Assembly: GCA_040080965.1 (NCBI GenBank)
Contig: JBEBHH010000002.1
Span: 1 to 64,000 of the forward strand
DNA: 64,000 nucleotides
Source: SHZI01 sp040080965
Lineage (GTDB): Bacteria; Pseudomonadota; Gammaproteobacteria; Steroidobacterales; GCA-2729495
Reading direction: 5' to 3'
The position numbers were made by a program, and so were the translations under genes. How positions within the stretch are numbered: position 1 is the first letter of the stretch; every line of letters begins with the position of its first letter. This document shows, one piece after another, positions 7,622 through 15,505 of this stretch. The notes beneath the pieces are model-generated. The model was not told the DNA's origin. It did no database searches and worked only from the letters and a program-made list of their open reading frames with translations.

Positions 7622-8662
7622 TCAAGGAAGGTTCCGGACGATCCACGGCCCAATGAAGTTTGCCACCGGCACCGGCAGCCGCTGCCAGGCCCGGATTGCC
7701 AGCGCGTACTTCGGGCTGTCGGGCGTGAGGTTCGGCATGGGCTGCCCCGGTTTCAGCCAGTAGTGCCAGTAGAGCTGGCGGGGCTCTGCACCCCACTGGG
7801 CTTTGAATTTGAAGGTCCCCGCATCCACGGACGACCGGCCGAAGTCGAACTGGCGGACTCCGGACTCGATGGCATCCTTCAGCACGCTCCAGTAGAGCTG
7901 CATGTTGACACCCACCCGGTTCCACTCCCGCAGCGACGAGGCCCACGGGATCTCCATGCGATCACCGTGCCGCAGGGTGAAACCAGCGGCCACCGGCCGG
8001 CCCTGCAGGTAGACCACGGCGATCCGCGCCTGTCCGGCCACCTGCTCGGCGATGCGCCGGAAGAACGACTGCGCGTAGACCGGTGTACCCAGGTCCCGCA
8101 TGTTGCGGGCAAAGACCCGGTAGAAGTCGGGAACGAGATCAACGGCGCCGAAGCGGGTGGTCGCCCCTTCCTTCTCCGGACGCCGGATCTGGGCACGCAG
8201 CTTCGATCCCAGTGCTGTCCATTGCCCATCCACGCTGGGCGCCAGGTCGAGGATCATCGCCACCTTGTCGGTGCGAACCGGCAAGCCTGCGCGAGGATAC
8301 TGGTCGCGGAATTCCACATGACTGACGCCAAGGCGGGCCGCCAGGGCGCTGGCGGCACTCATCAGGGCCGCATCTGCATCGTCGCCGGCGGCGAGAATGC
8401 CGCCGTAATTGAAGAACGGGAGGGAAACGAGGAAGTCGCCGAAGAGCCCGCTCCTGAGGCGCACAAGGGGCAGCACGCCGCACCACTCGCCCCCGCCGGC
8501 CCTGGCAGCCAGGTAGTAGGCCTCACAGCCGAATTCCCCTGTGACGATCTCCCGCCACTGCCAGGAGTGATAGGCCGACGCACCCGGGTGCGCCGCGACG
8601 AAGGCGTCCCATCGCGAGGCCGACTCGGGGCCGACCTCCGAAACGTGAATCGGTCCCTGCAT
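7622..8662 (-). CDS. FemAB-like protein, XrtA/PEP-CTERM system-associated
   Basis: A 346-residue protein of the FemAB/GNAT-fold family that accompanies XrtA exopolysaccharide loci. Family members transfer acyl or aminoacyl groups; the substrate here is unknown. Supporting segments are GASAYHSWQWREIV near the N-terminus, a central VEFRDQYPRAGLP, and the C-terminal GDRMEIPWASSLREWNRVGVNMQLYWSVL followed by FDFGRSSVDAGTFKFKAQWGAEPRQLYWHYW, characteristic of the XrtA FemAB group. The ATG at 8662 lies 5 nt after the deacetylase stop; the frame stays open upstream, but that part overlaps the deacetylase and looks non-coding. Last gene of the export operon. Confidence 0.85.
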   Translation of the reverse strand: MQGPIHVSEVGPESASRWDAFVAAHPGASAYHSWQWREIVTGEFGCEAYYLAARAGGGEWCGVLPLVRLRSGLFGDFLVSLPFFNYGGILAAGDDADAALMSAASALAARLGVSHVEFRDQYPRAGLPVRTDKVAMILDLAPSVDGQWTALGSKLRAQIRRPEKEGATTRFGAVDLVPDFYRVFARNMRDLGTPVYAQSFFRRIAEQVAGQARIAVVYLQGRPVAAGFTLRHGDRMEIPWASSLREWNRVGVNMQLYWSVLKDAIESGVRQFDFGRSSVDAGTFKFKAQWGAEPRQLYWHYWLKPGQPMPNLTPDSPKYALAIRAWQRLPVPVANFIGPWIVRNLP

Positions 8663-8667
8663 CGGAA

Positions 8668-9480
8668 TCAGGAGAGACCGAGCACTCGATCGAAGCGGTC
8701 CCAGGCAAACTCGCCCAGCAGCCGGTCCAGCCGGCCCTCGGTCTTGTGCAGGTTGGTGTAGTGCCGGAAGCGGGACTTGAGCGACGCTCCGTGCACCCGG
8801 GGCTGCTCCGGATCCACCTCCCACGGGTGGAGGTAGAAGTAGCAGGGATGGCCAGCGGCGTTGACGCGCTTCATGGCCCACTGAAACAGCCCGTAGGGCA
8901 ACAGGCGGAAATAGCCGCCACCGCCACAGGGCAGGCGCTGGCCAGCCACCTCAAGCGTCGTGATGGGACATTCCGTCAGCGCCGTGCCGGCCGGGGTGAA
9001 ATTGAACCGGGGAGCGTCGGGAAAGCCGTAGATGTCATGGCGGACCGGGTTCACACTCGACGAGTACCGGTACCCGGCCCGGTCCAGTTCCTCGAAGGCC
9101 CACTGGTTGCGCTTTACGATCGAGAAACTGGCTGCCCGGTAGCCGAGCACCGGCCTACCTGACGCGTCCTCCAGGATCGCCTTGCTGCGCCTGACGTCGT
9201 CGGCGAACTCCCCGCGGGTCTGCCGGAAGGCAGGAATATGCAGGCAGCCATGGCTGGCCACCTCATGGCCCCCGGCGACGATCTGCCGTACCAGCGCCGG
9301 GTGCCGCTCGGCCACCCAGCCGAGGATAAAGAAGGTCGCCTTTACGCGCCGCCTCTCGAAAAGCGCCAGGAGGCGCTCTGTATTGGCCGCTACCCTTGAC
9401 GGGTGCTGGTGCCAGTCGGTGGGTTTGATGTGCCTGTCGAACGCCGCCACGTGGAAGTGCTCCTCCACGTCGACGGACAT
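8668..9480 (-). CDS. Polysaccharide deacetylase with DUF3473 tail, XrtA-associated
   Basis: A 270-residue carbohydrate esterase family 4 (NodB) enzyme predicted to remove N- or O-acetyl groups from the exported polymer. The catalytic/metal motifs are MSVDVEEHFHVAAF at the very N-terminus (Asp), SHGCLH (the H-x-x-x-H metal pair) and GYRAASFSI. The C-terminal GGGGYFRLLP and YLHPWEVDPEQPR segments define the DUF3473 extension seen in XrtA loci. The frame is open to 9600, but that part overlaps the outer-membrane protein gene; the ATG at 9480 gives family-typical length, although a slightly earlier non-ATG start is possible. There is no signal peptide. Confidence 0.88.
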   Translation of the reverse strand: MSVDVEEHFHVAAFDRHIKPTDWHQHPSRVAANTERLLALFERRRVKATFFILGWVAERHPALVRQIVAGGHEVASHGCLHIPAFRQTRGEFADDVRRSKAILEDASGRPVLGYRAASFSIVKRNQWAFEELDRAGYRYSSSVNPVRHDIYGFPDAPRFNFTPAGTALTECPITTLEVAGQRLPCGGGGYFRLLPYGLFQWAMKRVNAAGHPCYFYLHPWEVDPEQPRVHGASLKSRFRHYTNLHKTEGRLDRLLGEFAWDRFDRVLGLS

Positions 9481-9506
9481 GACGTTGGTGATGGCAGGCG
9501 CGGTAC

Positions 9507-11021
9507 TCAGAAAGTCCGGCCGACGGACAGGCCGACCTGATTCTCGGTGTAGTTGTTGGACTCTGTATCTGAGCCGCTGCGCTCCTCGCGGGCGATCCAC
9601 CCAGACAGCGCCGTACGCACGCCGACTTGATAGGTCAAGCCCAGGCGGAACCGGAAGAGATCGTCATCATCGTCGGGCGCACCCACTCGTGAGAACTCAC
9701 GATTGGCGTAGAAGCCGTCCAGAAGCGCCTGGGTTCGAGCTCCGAACTCATAGACCCAGATCAGTGACAGGCCAGTCTGCCGGGTATTGTCGCTGTCAGC
9801 AGGCGTGTCTTCAGACAGGGTCTCGTCGTCCTCGTAGAACAGGTTCAGGGATACGGCATTGCGGTTGAATGAACGGGCCAGGACAACATCGCCGCGCTTC
9901 TCCAGGTAGAACCGGCCGGACCCGGGAGCAGTGACGTCCGGTGGTACGGTCGTTGGTGGCACGGCGGGACCCGGTGGCGGCGTGGTCCCGGACGGACTTC
10001 CGGGAACGGTCAATGTGCTATCCAGCTCCTCATTGGTGCTCGGCGTCTCGGCGTAGGAAATTCGCAGGATGTCGCCGGACTCCGCGCTGTACTGGCGCTG
10101 GAAGCTGGCGCCCCACGATGATCCAAAGCTTCGCTCGCCAGCATAAGCCTCAAAAGCCGTGCGTGCCGTTTCCCGGCGGAGGCCTGCCCGCCATATGCCA
10201 TCCTGCAATGAGGCATCCGTGCGGTCTTCCACGTCGCTCTCCATGCCAGCGGAGACGAATGGCGCCCAGCCGCCGCTCAGCTCATAGATCAGGGACAACT
10301 CTGCCAGCTGGCGTTTCGCGTCTTCTGAATCCTCGTAATCGTAATTGCGATACTCGTGACGAACTGCCCAGGTCAGACCTCGGTCCTTCTCAGGTCCAGT
10401 CCAGTCGGTATTCAGATCCTGATAGTGACCATCCTGGACCGTCTCGTCGTCGTAGTTCACCTGCCCGATGTCATACCGGACATTCAGGGAAGACCCAAGA
10501 ATGTCCTGGCGCCATTCGGGACCGATCCGGAACCGCGTGGCATCACTTCGGTTGTTACTCTGGGGAACATTGGTGAAGGAAAACGGTTGCTCCGGATCTA
10601 CGACAACCTGCGAGATACTGGCCAGGGTGTTGACGAAGAGATGCTCTTCCAAGACTTCGATATCGAGAGTGGCGTCACCCTGGTTATAGACCTGCGTACT
10701 ATCCGGTTGATCCTGGTAGTAGAGCGCCTCGAGTGTGTAGTCCAGCCGGAAGTCGTAACGGCGGCCGATGGAGCTGATGGCAATGGACGGGTCAGCCCGA
10801 TAGACGAAGTCATCCTCCTCGAAGCCATCGGACTCGAGCGTAACGTTGTCGCTGTAGATGACGCCGACCGATACCGCCCCAGTGACATCCATTGCTGAGG
10901 CCGGAATTGCAAGAATAAAGCCAGCAACCAGCGGGAGCAGCGGAAACGCGGCCCCGCATGATGACACCCGTGCAGGCCTACTCACCCTCCGGCCCCGCGT
11001 AATAGTAGTAGTAGCTGCCAT
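9507..11021 (-). CDS. PEP-CTERM system-associated outer membrane beta-barrel protein
   Basis: A roughly 504-residue protein with a signal peptide (hydrophobic PLLPLVAGFILAIPASA, cleaved before MDVTG). It is followed by alternating amphipathic strands (VGVIYSDNV, YDFRLDYTLEALYY, FRFRLGLTYQVG) and a C-terminal phenylalanine (SVGRTF), the recognition end of outer-membrane barrels. A proline-rich loop near residues 335-365 is probably surface-exposed. It matches the XrtA-associated outer-membrane family between the tyrosine kinase and the deacetylase; its role in export is undefined. The start is uncertain: ATG 11021 lies inside the kinase's Tyr-repeat codons, and GTG 10985 would give a tidier signal peptide. 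Confidence 0.85.
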   Translation of the reverse strand: MAATTTITRGRRVSRPARVSSCGAAFPLLPLVAGFILAIPASAMDVTGAVSVGVIYSDNVTLESDGFEEDDFVYRADPSIAISSIGRRYDFRLDYTLEALYYQDQPDSTQVYNQGDATLDIEVLEEHLFVNTLASISQVVVDPEQPFSFTNVPQSNNRSDATRFRIGPEWRQDILGSSLNVRYDIGQVNYDDETVQDGHYQDLNTDWTGPEKDRGLTWAVRHEYRNYDYEDSEDAKRQLAELSLIYELSGGWAPFVSAGMESDVEDRTDASLQDGIWRAGLRRETARTAFEAYAGERSFGSSWGASFQRQYSAESGDILRISYAETPSTNEELDSTLTVPGSPSGTTPPPGPAVPPTTVPPDVTAPGSGRFYLEKRGDVVLARSFNRNAVSLNLFYEDDETLSEDTPADSDNTRQTGLSLIWVYEFGARTQALLDGFYANREFSRVGAPDDDDDLFRFRLGLTYQVGVRTALSGWIAREERSGSDTESNNYTENQVGLSVGRTF

Positions 11022-11835
11022 GCGCGAGCGTAAGGAGCGGAGCTCGGGGAACCTTGTTCAGAACGAGGCCAATGGGCTTGTCCCGGTTCAGGAGTTCCAG
11101 CGCCTGGCTAATCGTCGGCTGGGAGGTTTCACCGGCCTCCACCACCACGAGTATCTGACCGGCCAGGGCCGAAAGGGCTACGGCATTAGGCGTACCCAGC
11201 AGCGGCGGGCAATCAATCACGACGAGGCGGTTGCGGTTCTCATTGGCCAGGCCATGGACCAGGTCACGGGCCCTGTTGCTCGTCAGCAGTTCAAGGGAAT
11301 CATCAAAGCGACTACCGGCAGGCACGAAGTCGAGGCCCGGAACGTCACTTCTGTAAAGGCAGCTTTCCAGCTGCAGCTTCGGATCGTGCATGAGGTCGAA
11401 GAAACCGGGTTCGCCATGCAAACCGAGAGCGCGGCTCATAGTGGCACGGGTGTCATCGGCATCGATTAGCAGAGTGGTGCGATCCCTCTCCATCGCCAGC
11501 GCCTGGGCCAGATTTGCCGAGAGAAATGTCTTGCCTGCGCCAGGCATTGCGCTGGTTATCATAACGACATTGGCTCCGGCTTCTGCGAGAGGACCAAATG
11601 CGCACTGAAGTATCGAACGCTTCAGGTGACGAAGCTCGGCGCGGGACGCGGGATCGCCGGGCTCCAGCTGCAGGAAGCCATTGGCCACCAGGGGCGCGAA
11701 TGCGGCTGGCGCGCTCGGGCGACGGTCGACTGCTGACGCCGCTGTGACTAACGCAGCATCGGCCCGTGCATCAGAAAACTTCGGCTCGACCCGCCTCTCG
11801 CTGTGATTCTGAACGGCTTTCTGGATGATGCTCAT
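10978..11835 (-). CDS. Tyrosine autokinase (CpsD/CapB type), XrtA-associated
   Basis: A 285-residue cytoplasmic bacterial tyrosine kinase that works with the chain-length determinant encoded just upstream to control polymer assembly. Walker A is SAMPGAGKT (Lys102), Walker A' is LLIDADD (125-128), and a further motif VVIDCPPLLG follows. Five consecutive tyrosines (275-279) near the C-terminus are the expected autophosphorylation cluster. The gene begins 8 nt after the chain-length determinant stop. Its 3' end overlaps the possible first start of the outer-membrane protein by 44 nt. Confidence 0.92.
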   Translation of the reverse strand: MSIIQKAVQNHSERRVEPKFSDARADAALVTAASAVDRRPSAPAAFAPLVANGFLQLEPGDPASRAELRHLKRSILQCAFGPLAEAGANVVMITSAMPGAGKTFLSANLAQALAMERDRTTLLIDADDTRATMSRALGLHGEPGFFDLMHDPKLQLESCLYRSDVPGLDFVPAGSRFDDSLELLTSNRARDLVHGLANENRNRLVVIDCPPLLGTPNAVALSALAGQILVVVEAGETSQPTISQALELLNRDKPIGLVLNKVPRAPLLTLAHGSYYYYYAGPEGE

Positions 11836-11843
11836 GAGAACTT

Positions 11844-13382
11844 TCAGGCGGGCGACACGCCGGCCACACCTGTCACCAGGAGCACGAGGAAGGCCACTAG
11901 CAGGCCCGAGGCCATCCCGGCAAAGATCATGTCGCGCCGGCCCATCGGCTGGACCCGCGCGACGCTGACATAACCGAAGATCGGGAGCCCCGTGGCGGCC
12001 CGCAGCTTGCGCCCGGAATAGAAGACGGGATTGTGCTGATTGAGGAAGAACGCCACAGCAAGGGCGGCAAGCAGCGATGCCGCCAATACAGCCGAATACA
12101 TGAGGATGCGGTTGGGCGCAGTCGGGAACAGGGGGAGCCGGGGCGGCTCGATCACGTCGAACGTCACCTGCTCTTTATCGGCCTGCACCTCCTCGGAAAG
12201 CCGGGCGGATTCGAGCCGCTGAACGAGCGCGTCGTACTGCGCCTTGACGACGTTGTAGTCACGATTCAGCCGGTTCAACTGGGCTTCGACCTCGGGAATG
12301 GTGTCTACCGATCGGCGCAGGGTGCTCACGGCCTGCTGTCGCTGCCCCAGCTGGGACCGCAAGCTCGCCAACTCGACCTCCGTGGCACTCAATGACACCC
12401 TCATCTGCTGGTAGACCGGATTGGTATCGAGGGGGTTGACGACGGGACCGGCCGTTCGTGACTTCTGCCGTTCGGATTCCCGGACCTTGTACAGGTCTTC
12501 CAGGGTCTGGGTGACGCGCACGACGTCGGGATGCTTGTCGGTAAACTTGACCCGCAAGTCAGACAACTGGGTCTCGAGATCTGTAATGGCCCCGTCCACG
12601 GACGTGCCGGACGCCCCCATCGTCGAACCGGACATGCCGATCACCGGTTCTTCCCCCTCGACCTGCCGGATCAGCTCGATCCGACGCTGCTCCAGTTCGC
12701 GGACCTGGGACTGGGTTTGCTTCAGTGCCGCCTCCGCGGTACTGAGCCGGGCGAAGTAGTCACCGCCCTCCCCCGGCATGAGGCCGACATTCTGCTTCTT
12801 GAATTCAGCCAGCCGCGACTCGGCCTCTTCGAGGCGCTGCTCATAGAGCTTGATCTGCTGGCCGAGGAACTGCTGCGCGTTGACCGAACTCTTGCGGTTC
12901 TTGCTCAGCGAGTTCTCCATGAAGCTCGTCAGCAGCACCTGGACCACATTGCGGGCCATCTCGGGATCGTAGTCGCGGTACGAAATGCTGAAGATGTCCT
13001 GCTTTGGCATCTTCTGGATGCTGATCGTCTGTTTCAGGCTGGTGAGGAGGCGTTCGAGCTGCTCGGGCGTGGTGGCCCGGCGCTCGAGGCCGGTCTCGAG
13101 GGCAACAGCCTTCAGCTGCGGCTGGCTGAGCAGAGCCTCGGTGACCAGGGCAACGTCGCTGAGCGTGTCGGAATTGACGGTAAGGTCCCGAAGCAGGGGC
13201 TTCAGGATCGTCTCCGTGTCCACGTAGACCCGAGCCGTCGCGTCGTACTGGTTCGGCAACATCAACACCCAGATCCAGCCCGCAAGTGCCAGCACCCAGG
13301 CGGCCGCCAGCGCCTGCCAGCGGTAACGCCACATGCCGAAGGCGTCTTCGACCAGGTCTGAAGTCAGTTGGCGCAAATCCAT
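11844..13382 (-). CDS. Polysaccharide chain-length determinant (Wzz/PCP), XrtA-associated
   Basis: A 512-residue inner-membrane polysaccharide co-polymerase. The N-terminal transmembrane segment (ALAAAWVLALAGWIWVLML, about 24-42) leads into the Wzz domain, followed by long coiled-coil regions (about 170-240 and 330-395). Two C-terminal hydrophobic segments follow (about 425-445 and 485-507). It lacks a fused kinase domain; that is the separate gene immediately downstream. Together with the export lipoprotein it would form the trans-envelope export path. The ATG at 13382 follows the export gene stop by 27 nt in the same operon. Confidence 0.93.
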   Translation of the reverse strand: MDLRQLTSDLVEDAFGMWRYRWQALAAAWVLALAGWIWVLMLPNQYDATARVYVDTETILKPLLRDLTVNSDTLSDVALVTEALLSQPQLKAVALETGLERRATTPEQLERLLTSLKQTISIQKMPKQDIFSISYRDYDPEMARNVVQVLLTSFMENSLSKNRKSSVNAQQFLGQQIKLYEQRLEEAESRLAEFKKQNVGLMPGEGGDYFARLSTAEAALKQTQSQVRELEQRRIELIRQVEGEEPVIGMSGSTMGASGTSVDGAITDLETQLSDLRVKFTDKHPDVVRVTQTLEDLYKVRESERQKSRTAGPVVNPLDTNPVYQQMRVSLSATEVELASLRSQLGQRQQAVSTLRRSVDTIPEVEAQLNRLNRDYNVVKAQYDALVQRLESARLSEEVQADKEQVTFDVIEPPRLPLFPTAPNRILMYSAVLAASLLAALAVAFFLNQHNPVFYSGRKLRAATGLPIFGYVSVARVQPMGRRDMIFAGMASGLLVAFLVLLVTGVAGVSPA

Positions 13383-13409
13383 TGCAGGTCAGGTCCCGTG
13401 CAACTGCCG

Positions 13410-14027
13410 CTAGAGCCAGGACTCGGGAATGATCAGCACGTCTCCGGGCTGCATCACGACGTTCTGTGAGGTGTCGCCGTCATTGATGAGGTCATCGATC
13501 CGCACGGGGATCTCCGTTTCCTGCCCCTCGCTGCGGCGGATGATCTTGGCGCGATTGCCCGCCGCGGTCTCGGACAGGCCTCCGACCTGGATCATCACGT
13601 CGAGCAGGGTCATGTCCTGGCGGAACGGGATTGCCTGGGGCGATGCAGCCTGGCCAACCACGCGCACCTGGTTGCTGAAGGTGCCGACGAAGTTCGTGAC
13701 GATCACGCTGACGGACGGGGTGCGGATGAACTGGCCGATCTGGCCCTCCAGATCCCGGGCCAGCTGGGTTGGCGTCTTGCCCACGGCCACGACGTCTTCG
13801 ACGAGCGGCGTGGAAACCCGGCCATCGGGGCGCACGGGAATGGTTACCGAGACTTCCGGATGCTGCCAGACGAAGATCTGCAGGGTGTCACCGGGGCCGA
13901 TGACGTACTCGCTCTGGGGCGTGGCCGCAGTCGTGACGGGCACCGCCTTGCTCGAACCGGAGGACTGGCAGCCAGCCAGGGTTGTGCCTAGCACCACCAG
14001 CAGTCCCATCGTCAAACGTGCATTCAT
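13410..14027 (-). CDS. Polysaccharide export outer-membrane lipoprotein (Wza-like)
   Basis: A 205-residue lipoprotein: signal sequence with lipobox LAGC (Cys20), polysaccharide export domain starting SEYVIGPGDTLQIFVWQHPE (about 39-120), and an SLBB-type domain with VRVVGQAASPQAIPFRQDMTLLDVMIQVGG (about 122-195). It is shorter than E. coli Wza, as usual for the XrtA subgroup. It is the first gene of the minus-strand operon export/chain-length/kinase/barrel/deacetylase/FemAB. A strong GGGAGGGGAA ribosome-binding site precedes ATG 14027, and a perfect TATAAT lies about 40 nt upstream. Confidence 0.93.
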   Translation of the reverse strand: MNARLTMGLLVVLGTTLAGCQSSGSSKAVPVTTAATPQSEYVIGPGDTLQIFVWQHPEVSVTIPVRPDGRVSTPLVEDVVAVGKTPTQLARDLEGQIGQFIRTPSVSVIVTNFVGTFSNQVRVVGQAASPQAIPFRQDMTLLDVMIQVGGLSETAAGNRAKIIRRSEGQETEIPVRIDDLINDGDTSQNVVMQPGDVLIIPESWL

Positions 14028-14353
14028 TGAAATTCCCCTCCCGTGTCAGAACCCGAAGACACTTCGGATTATAGACCAAGGAGTTGCCTGATTTTCTGCA
14101 GACCCAACCTTCAACAGACTGTGCCAGTCCCCGTCCGGCGGGTGCAGCCGAGGGCGTCGCAGTCTGCGGGCCTGGCCTGTTGATTGGAGTTGGTGCCAGG
14201 ACGCACGGCAGGTCCGAACGGGACAGGGTACCCGCCCGGGACGTTCAGTTCTGTGAACTGGGTCCGGCGGGCCCCGCGCCGCGCAGCACGGACAGGTGGG
14301 GCGCAAACCGGGCAAGATACCGGCCATTGCCCCTCGCAAAGCCGCCGCAACCC
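14028..14353. promoter_or_regulatory. Divergent intergenic region with export-operon promoter
   Basis: The minus-strand -10 TATAAT (14073-14068) is perfect; the -35 position 17 bp upstream (GAAAAT) is poor, so an activator may be needed. A short inverted repeat CAGTTC-TGT-GAACTG (14246-14260) lies on the side of the plus-strand glycosyltransferase. I see no gene here. Confidence 0.5.
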
Positions 14354-15466
14354 ATGCCCGCGCCTCTCATTGCGCATATCGTTCACCGACTGGACTACGG
14401 CGGACTGGAGAACGGACTGGTCAACCTGATCAATGGGTTACCAGAGGATTCCCTCCGTCACGTCATCATCTGCATGACCGCCGCCAGCGACTTCCGCCAA
14501 CGGATCCGCCGGCGCGACGTGGAAGTGCATGAACTGCACAAGTCCCGGGGCAAGGACCCGGGGGCCTACCTGCGCCTGTGGCGCCTCCTTCGCCAGCTTC
14601 GGCCCGACGCCGTCCACACCCGGAATACCGGGGTCATCGACTGCCAGGTCGTCGCGCGGCTGGCCGGTGTGCCCTGGCGCATCCACGGCTACCACGGCTG
14701 GGACGTGGACGACCTCACGGGCACGGACCCGCGGCGGAACCGGCTCCGTCGGCTGTGCGATCCCTTCGTGCACCGGTACGTCGTGGTGTCCCGGCAGATC
14801 GGCACCTGGCTCACCGGCACACTGGGTGTGTCCCCCGCCCGGGTGACCCATATCTGCAATGGCGTGGACGTCGAGCGGTTCCGGCCGCGGCCGCAAGGTC
14901 ACGCCGGTTCCGTCGTAATCGGGACGGTCGGCCGTCTGCAGACGGTGAAGAACCAGATGCTCCTGGTGCGGGCGTGCGGCCTGCTCCTCCGACAGACTCC
15001 AGACCTGGCAGGCAGCTGGCAGCTGCGCATGGTGGGCGATGGCCCCGAGCGACCGGCTCTTGAGTCAGCCATCGATGCGGAGGGCCTCAGGTCCCGCGCG
15101 ACGATCACCGGATGGAACGACGATGTACCAGCGGCGCTCCGGGACATCGATGTCTTCGTCCTCCCGTCACTCAACGAAGGCATCTCCAATACCATCCTCG
15201 AAGCCATGGCCACGGGCCTGCCGGTGATCGCCACGGCCGTGGGCGGCAGCCCGGAACTCGTTGCCGAAAACGAGACCGGGTTCCTGATTCCCGCCAATGA
15301 CCCAGCGGCACTCGCCGACCGGCTGCTACGCTATCTGCAGTCTCCCGCGTTGCTGCAGGCCCACGGCCGCGCGGCCCGGGGCCGTGCCGAACGCGAGTTC
15401 AGCATCAAGCGCATGCTGCTCGACTACGCCCGGATGTATCGCGCCGTCATCGAACCGAAGAACTGA
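14354..15466 (+). CDS. Glycosyltransferase (GT4), XrtA/PEP-CTERM-associated sugar transferase
   Basis: A 370-residue GT-B glycosyltransferase. The N-terminus IAHIVHRLDYGGLENGLVNL and the HTRNTGVIDCQ and WRIHGYHGWDVDD segments are typical of the sugar transferase found in XrtA loci. The GT1-type C-terminal domain has IGTVGRLQTVKNQMLLVRAC and the donor-binding block ISNTILEAMATGLPVIATAV followed by GGSPELV. The frame is open upstream to 14084, but ATG 14354 fits the family start; the upstream part has no homologous look. The donor sugar is not predictable. A REP-like hairpin separates it from the amidotransferase gene. Confidence 0.88.
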   Translation: MPAPLIAHIVHRLDYGGLENGLVNLINGLPEDSLRHVIICMTAASDFRQRIRRRDVEVHELHKSRGKDPGAYLRLWRLLRQLRPDAVHTRNTGVIDCQVVARLAGVPWRIHGYHGWDVDDLTGTDPRRNRLRRLCDPFVHRYVVVSRQIGTWLTGTLGVSPARVTHICNGVDVERFRPRPQGHAGSVVIGTVGRLQTVKNQMLLVRACGLLLRQTPDLAGSWQLRMVGDGPERPALESAIDAEGLRSRATITGWNDDVPAALRDIDVFVLPSLNEGISNTILEAMATGLPVIATAVGGSPELVAENETGFLIPANDPAALADRLLRYLQSPALLQAHGRAARGRAEREFSIKRMLLDYARMYRAVIEPKN

Positions 15467-15470
15467 TCTG

Positions 15471-15491
15471 CAGGAGCGCCTTCAGGCGCGA
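15471..15491 (+). repeat. REP-like palindromic element (copy 1)
   Basis: CAGGAGCGCCTTCAGGCGCG forms a GCGCC-TTCA-GGCGC hairpin followed by an A-tract on the plus strand. It matches the classic proteobacterial REP form GTAGGAGCGxxTTCAxxCGCGA, and related copies occur at 38233 and 55943 in the other orientation. Confidence 0.7.
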
Positions 15492-15505
15492 AAAAAAACC
15501 AGGAA

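Noticed and set aside
8663..8881. N-terminal extension of the FemAB-like protein
   Set aside because: Overlaps the deacetylase coding region and lacks homologous features; the ATG at 8662 fits the family.
14100..14135. TGGCAC...TTGAA resembling a sigma54 promoter on the minus strand
   Set aside because: Spacing is off by one and the -12 GC is missing, although XrtA loci often use sigma54.
14285..14330. GGTGGGGCGCAAACC string resembling part of a second c-di-GMP aptamer on the plus strand
   Set aside because: No GAAA tetraloop stem before it and no tetraloop receptor or AGCGGGGTT core after it.
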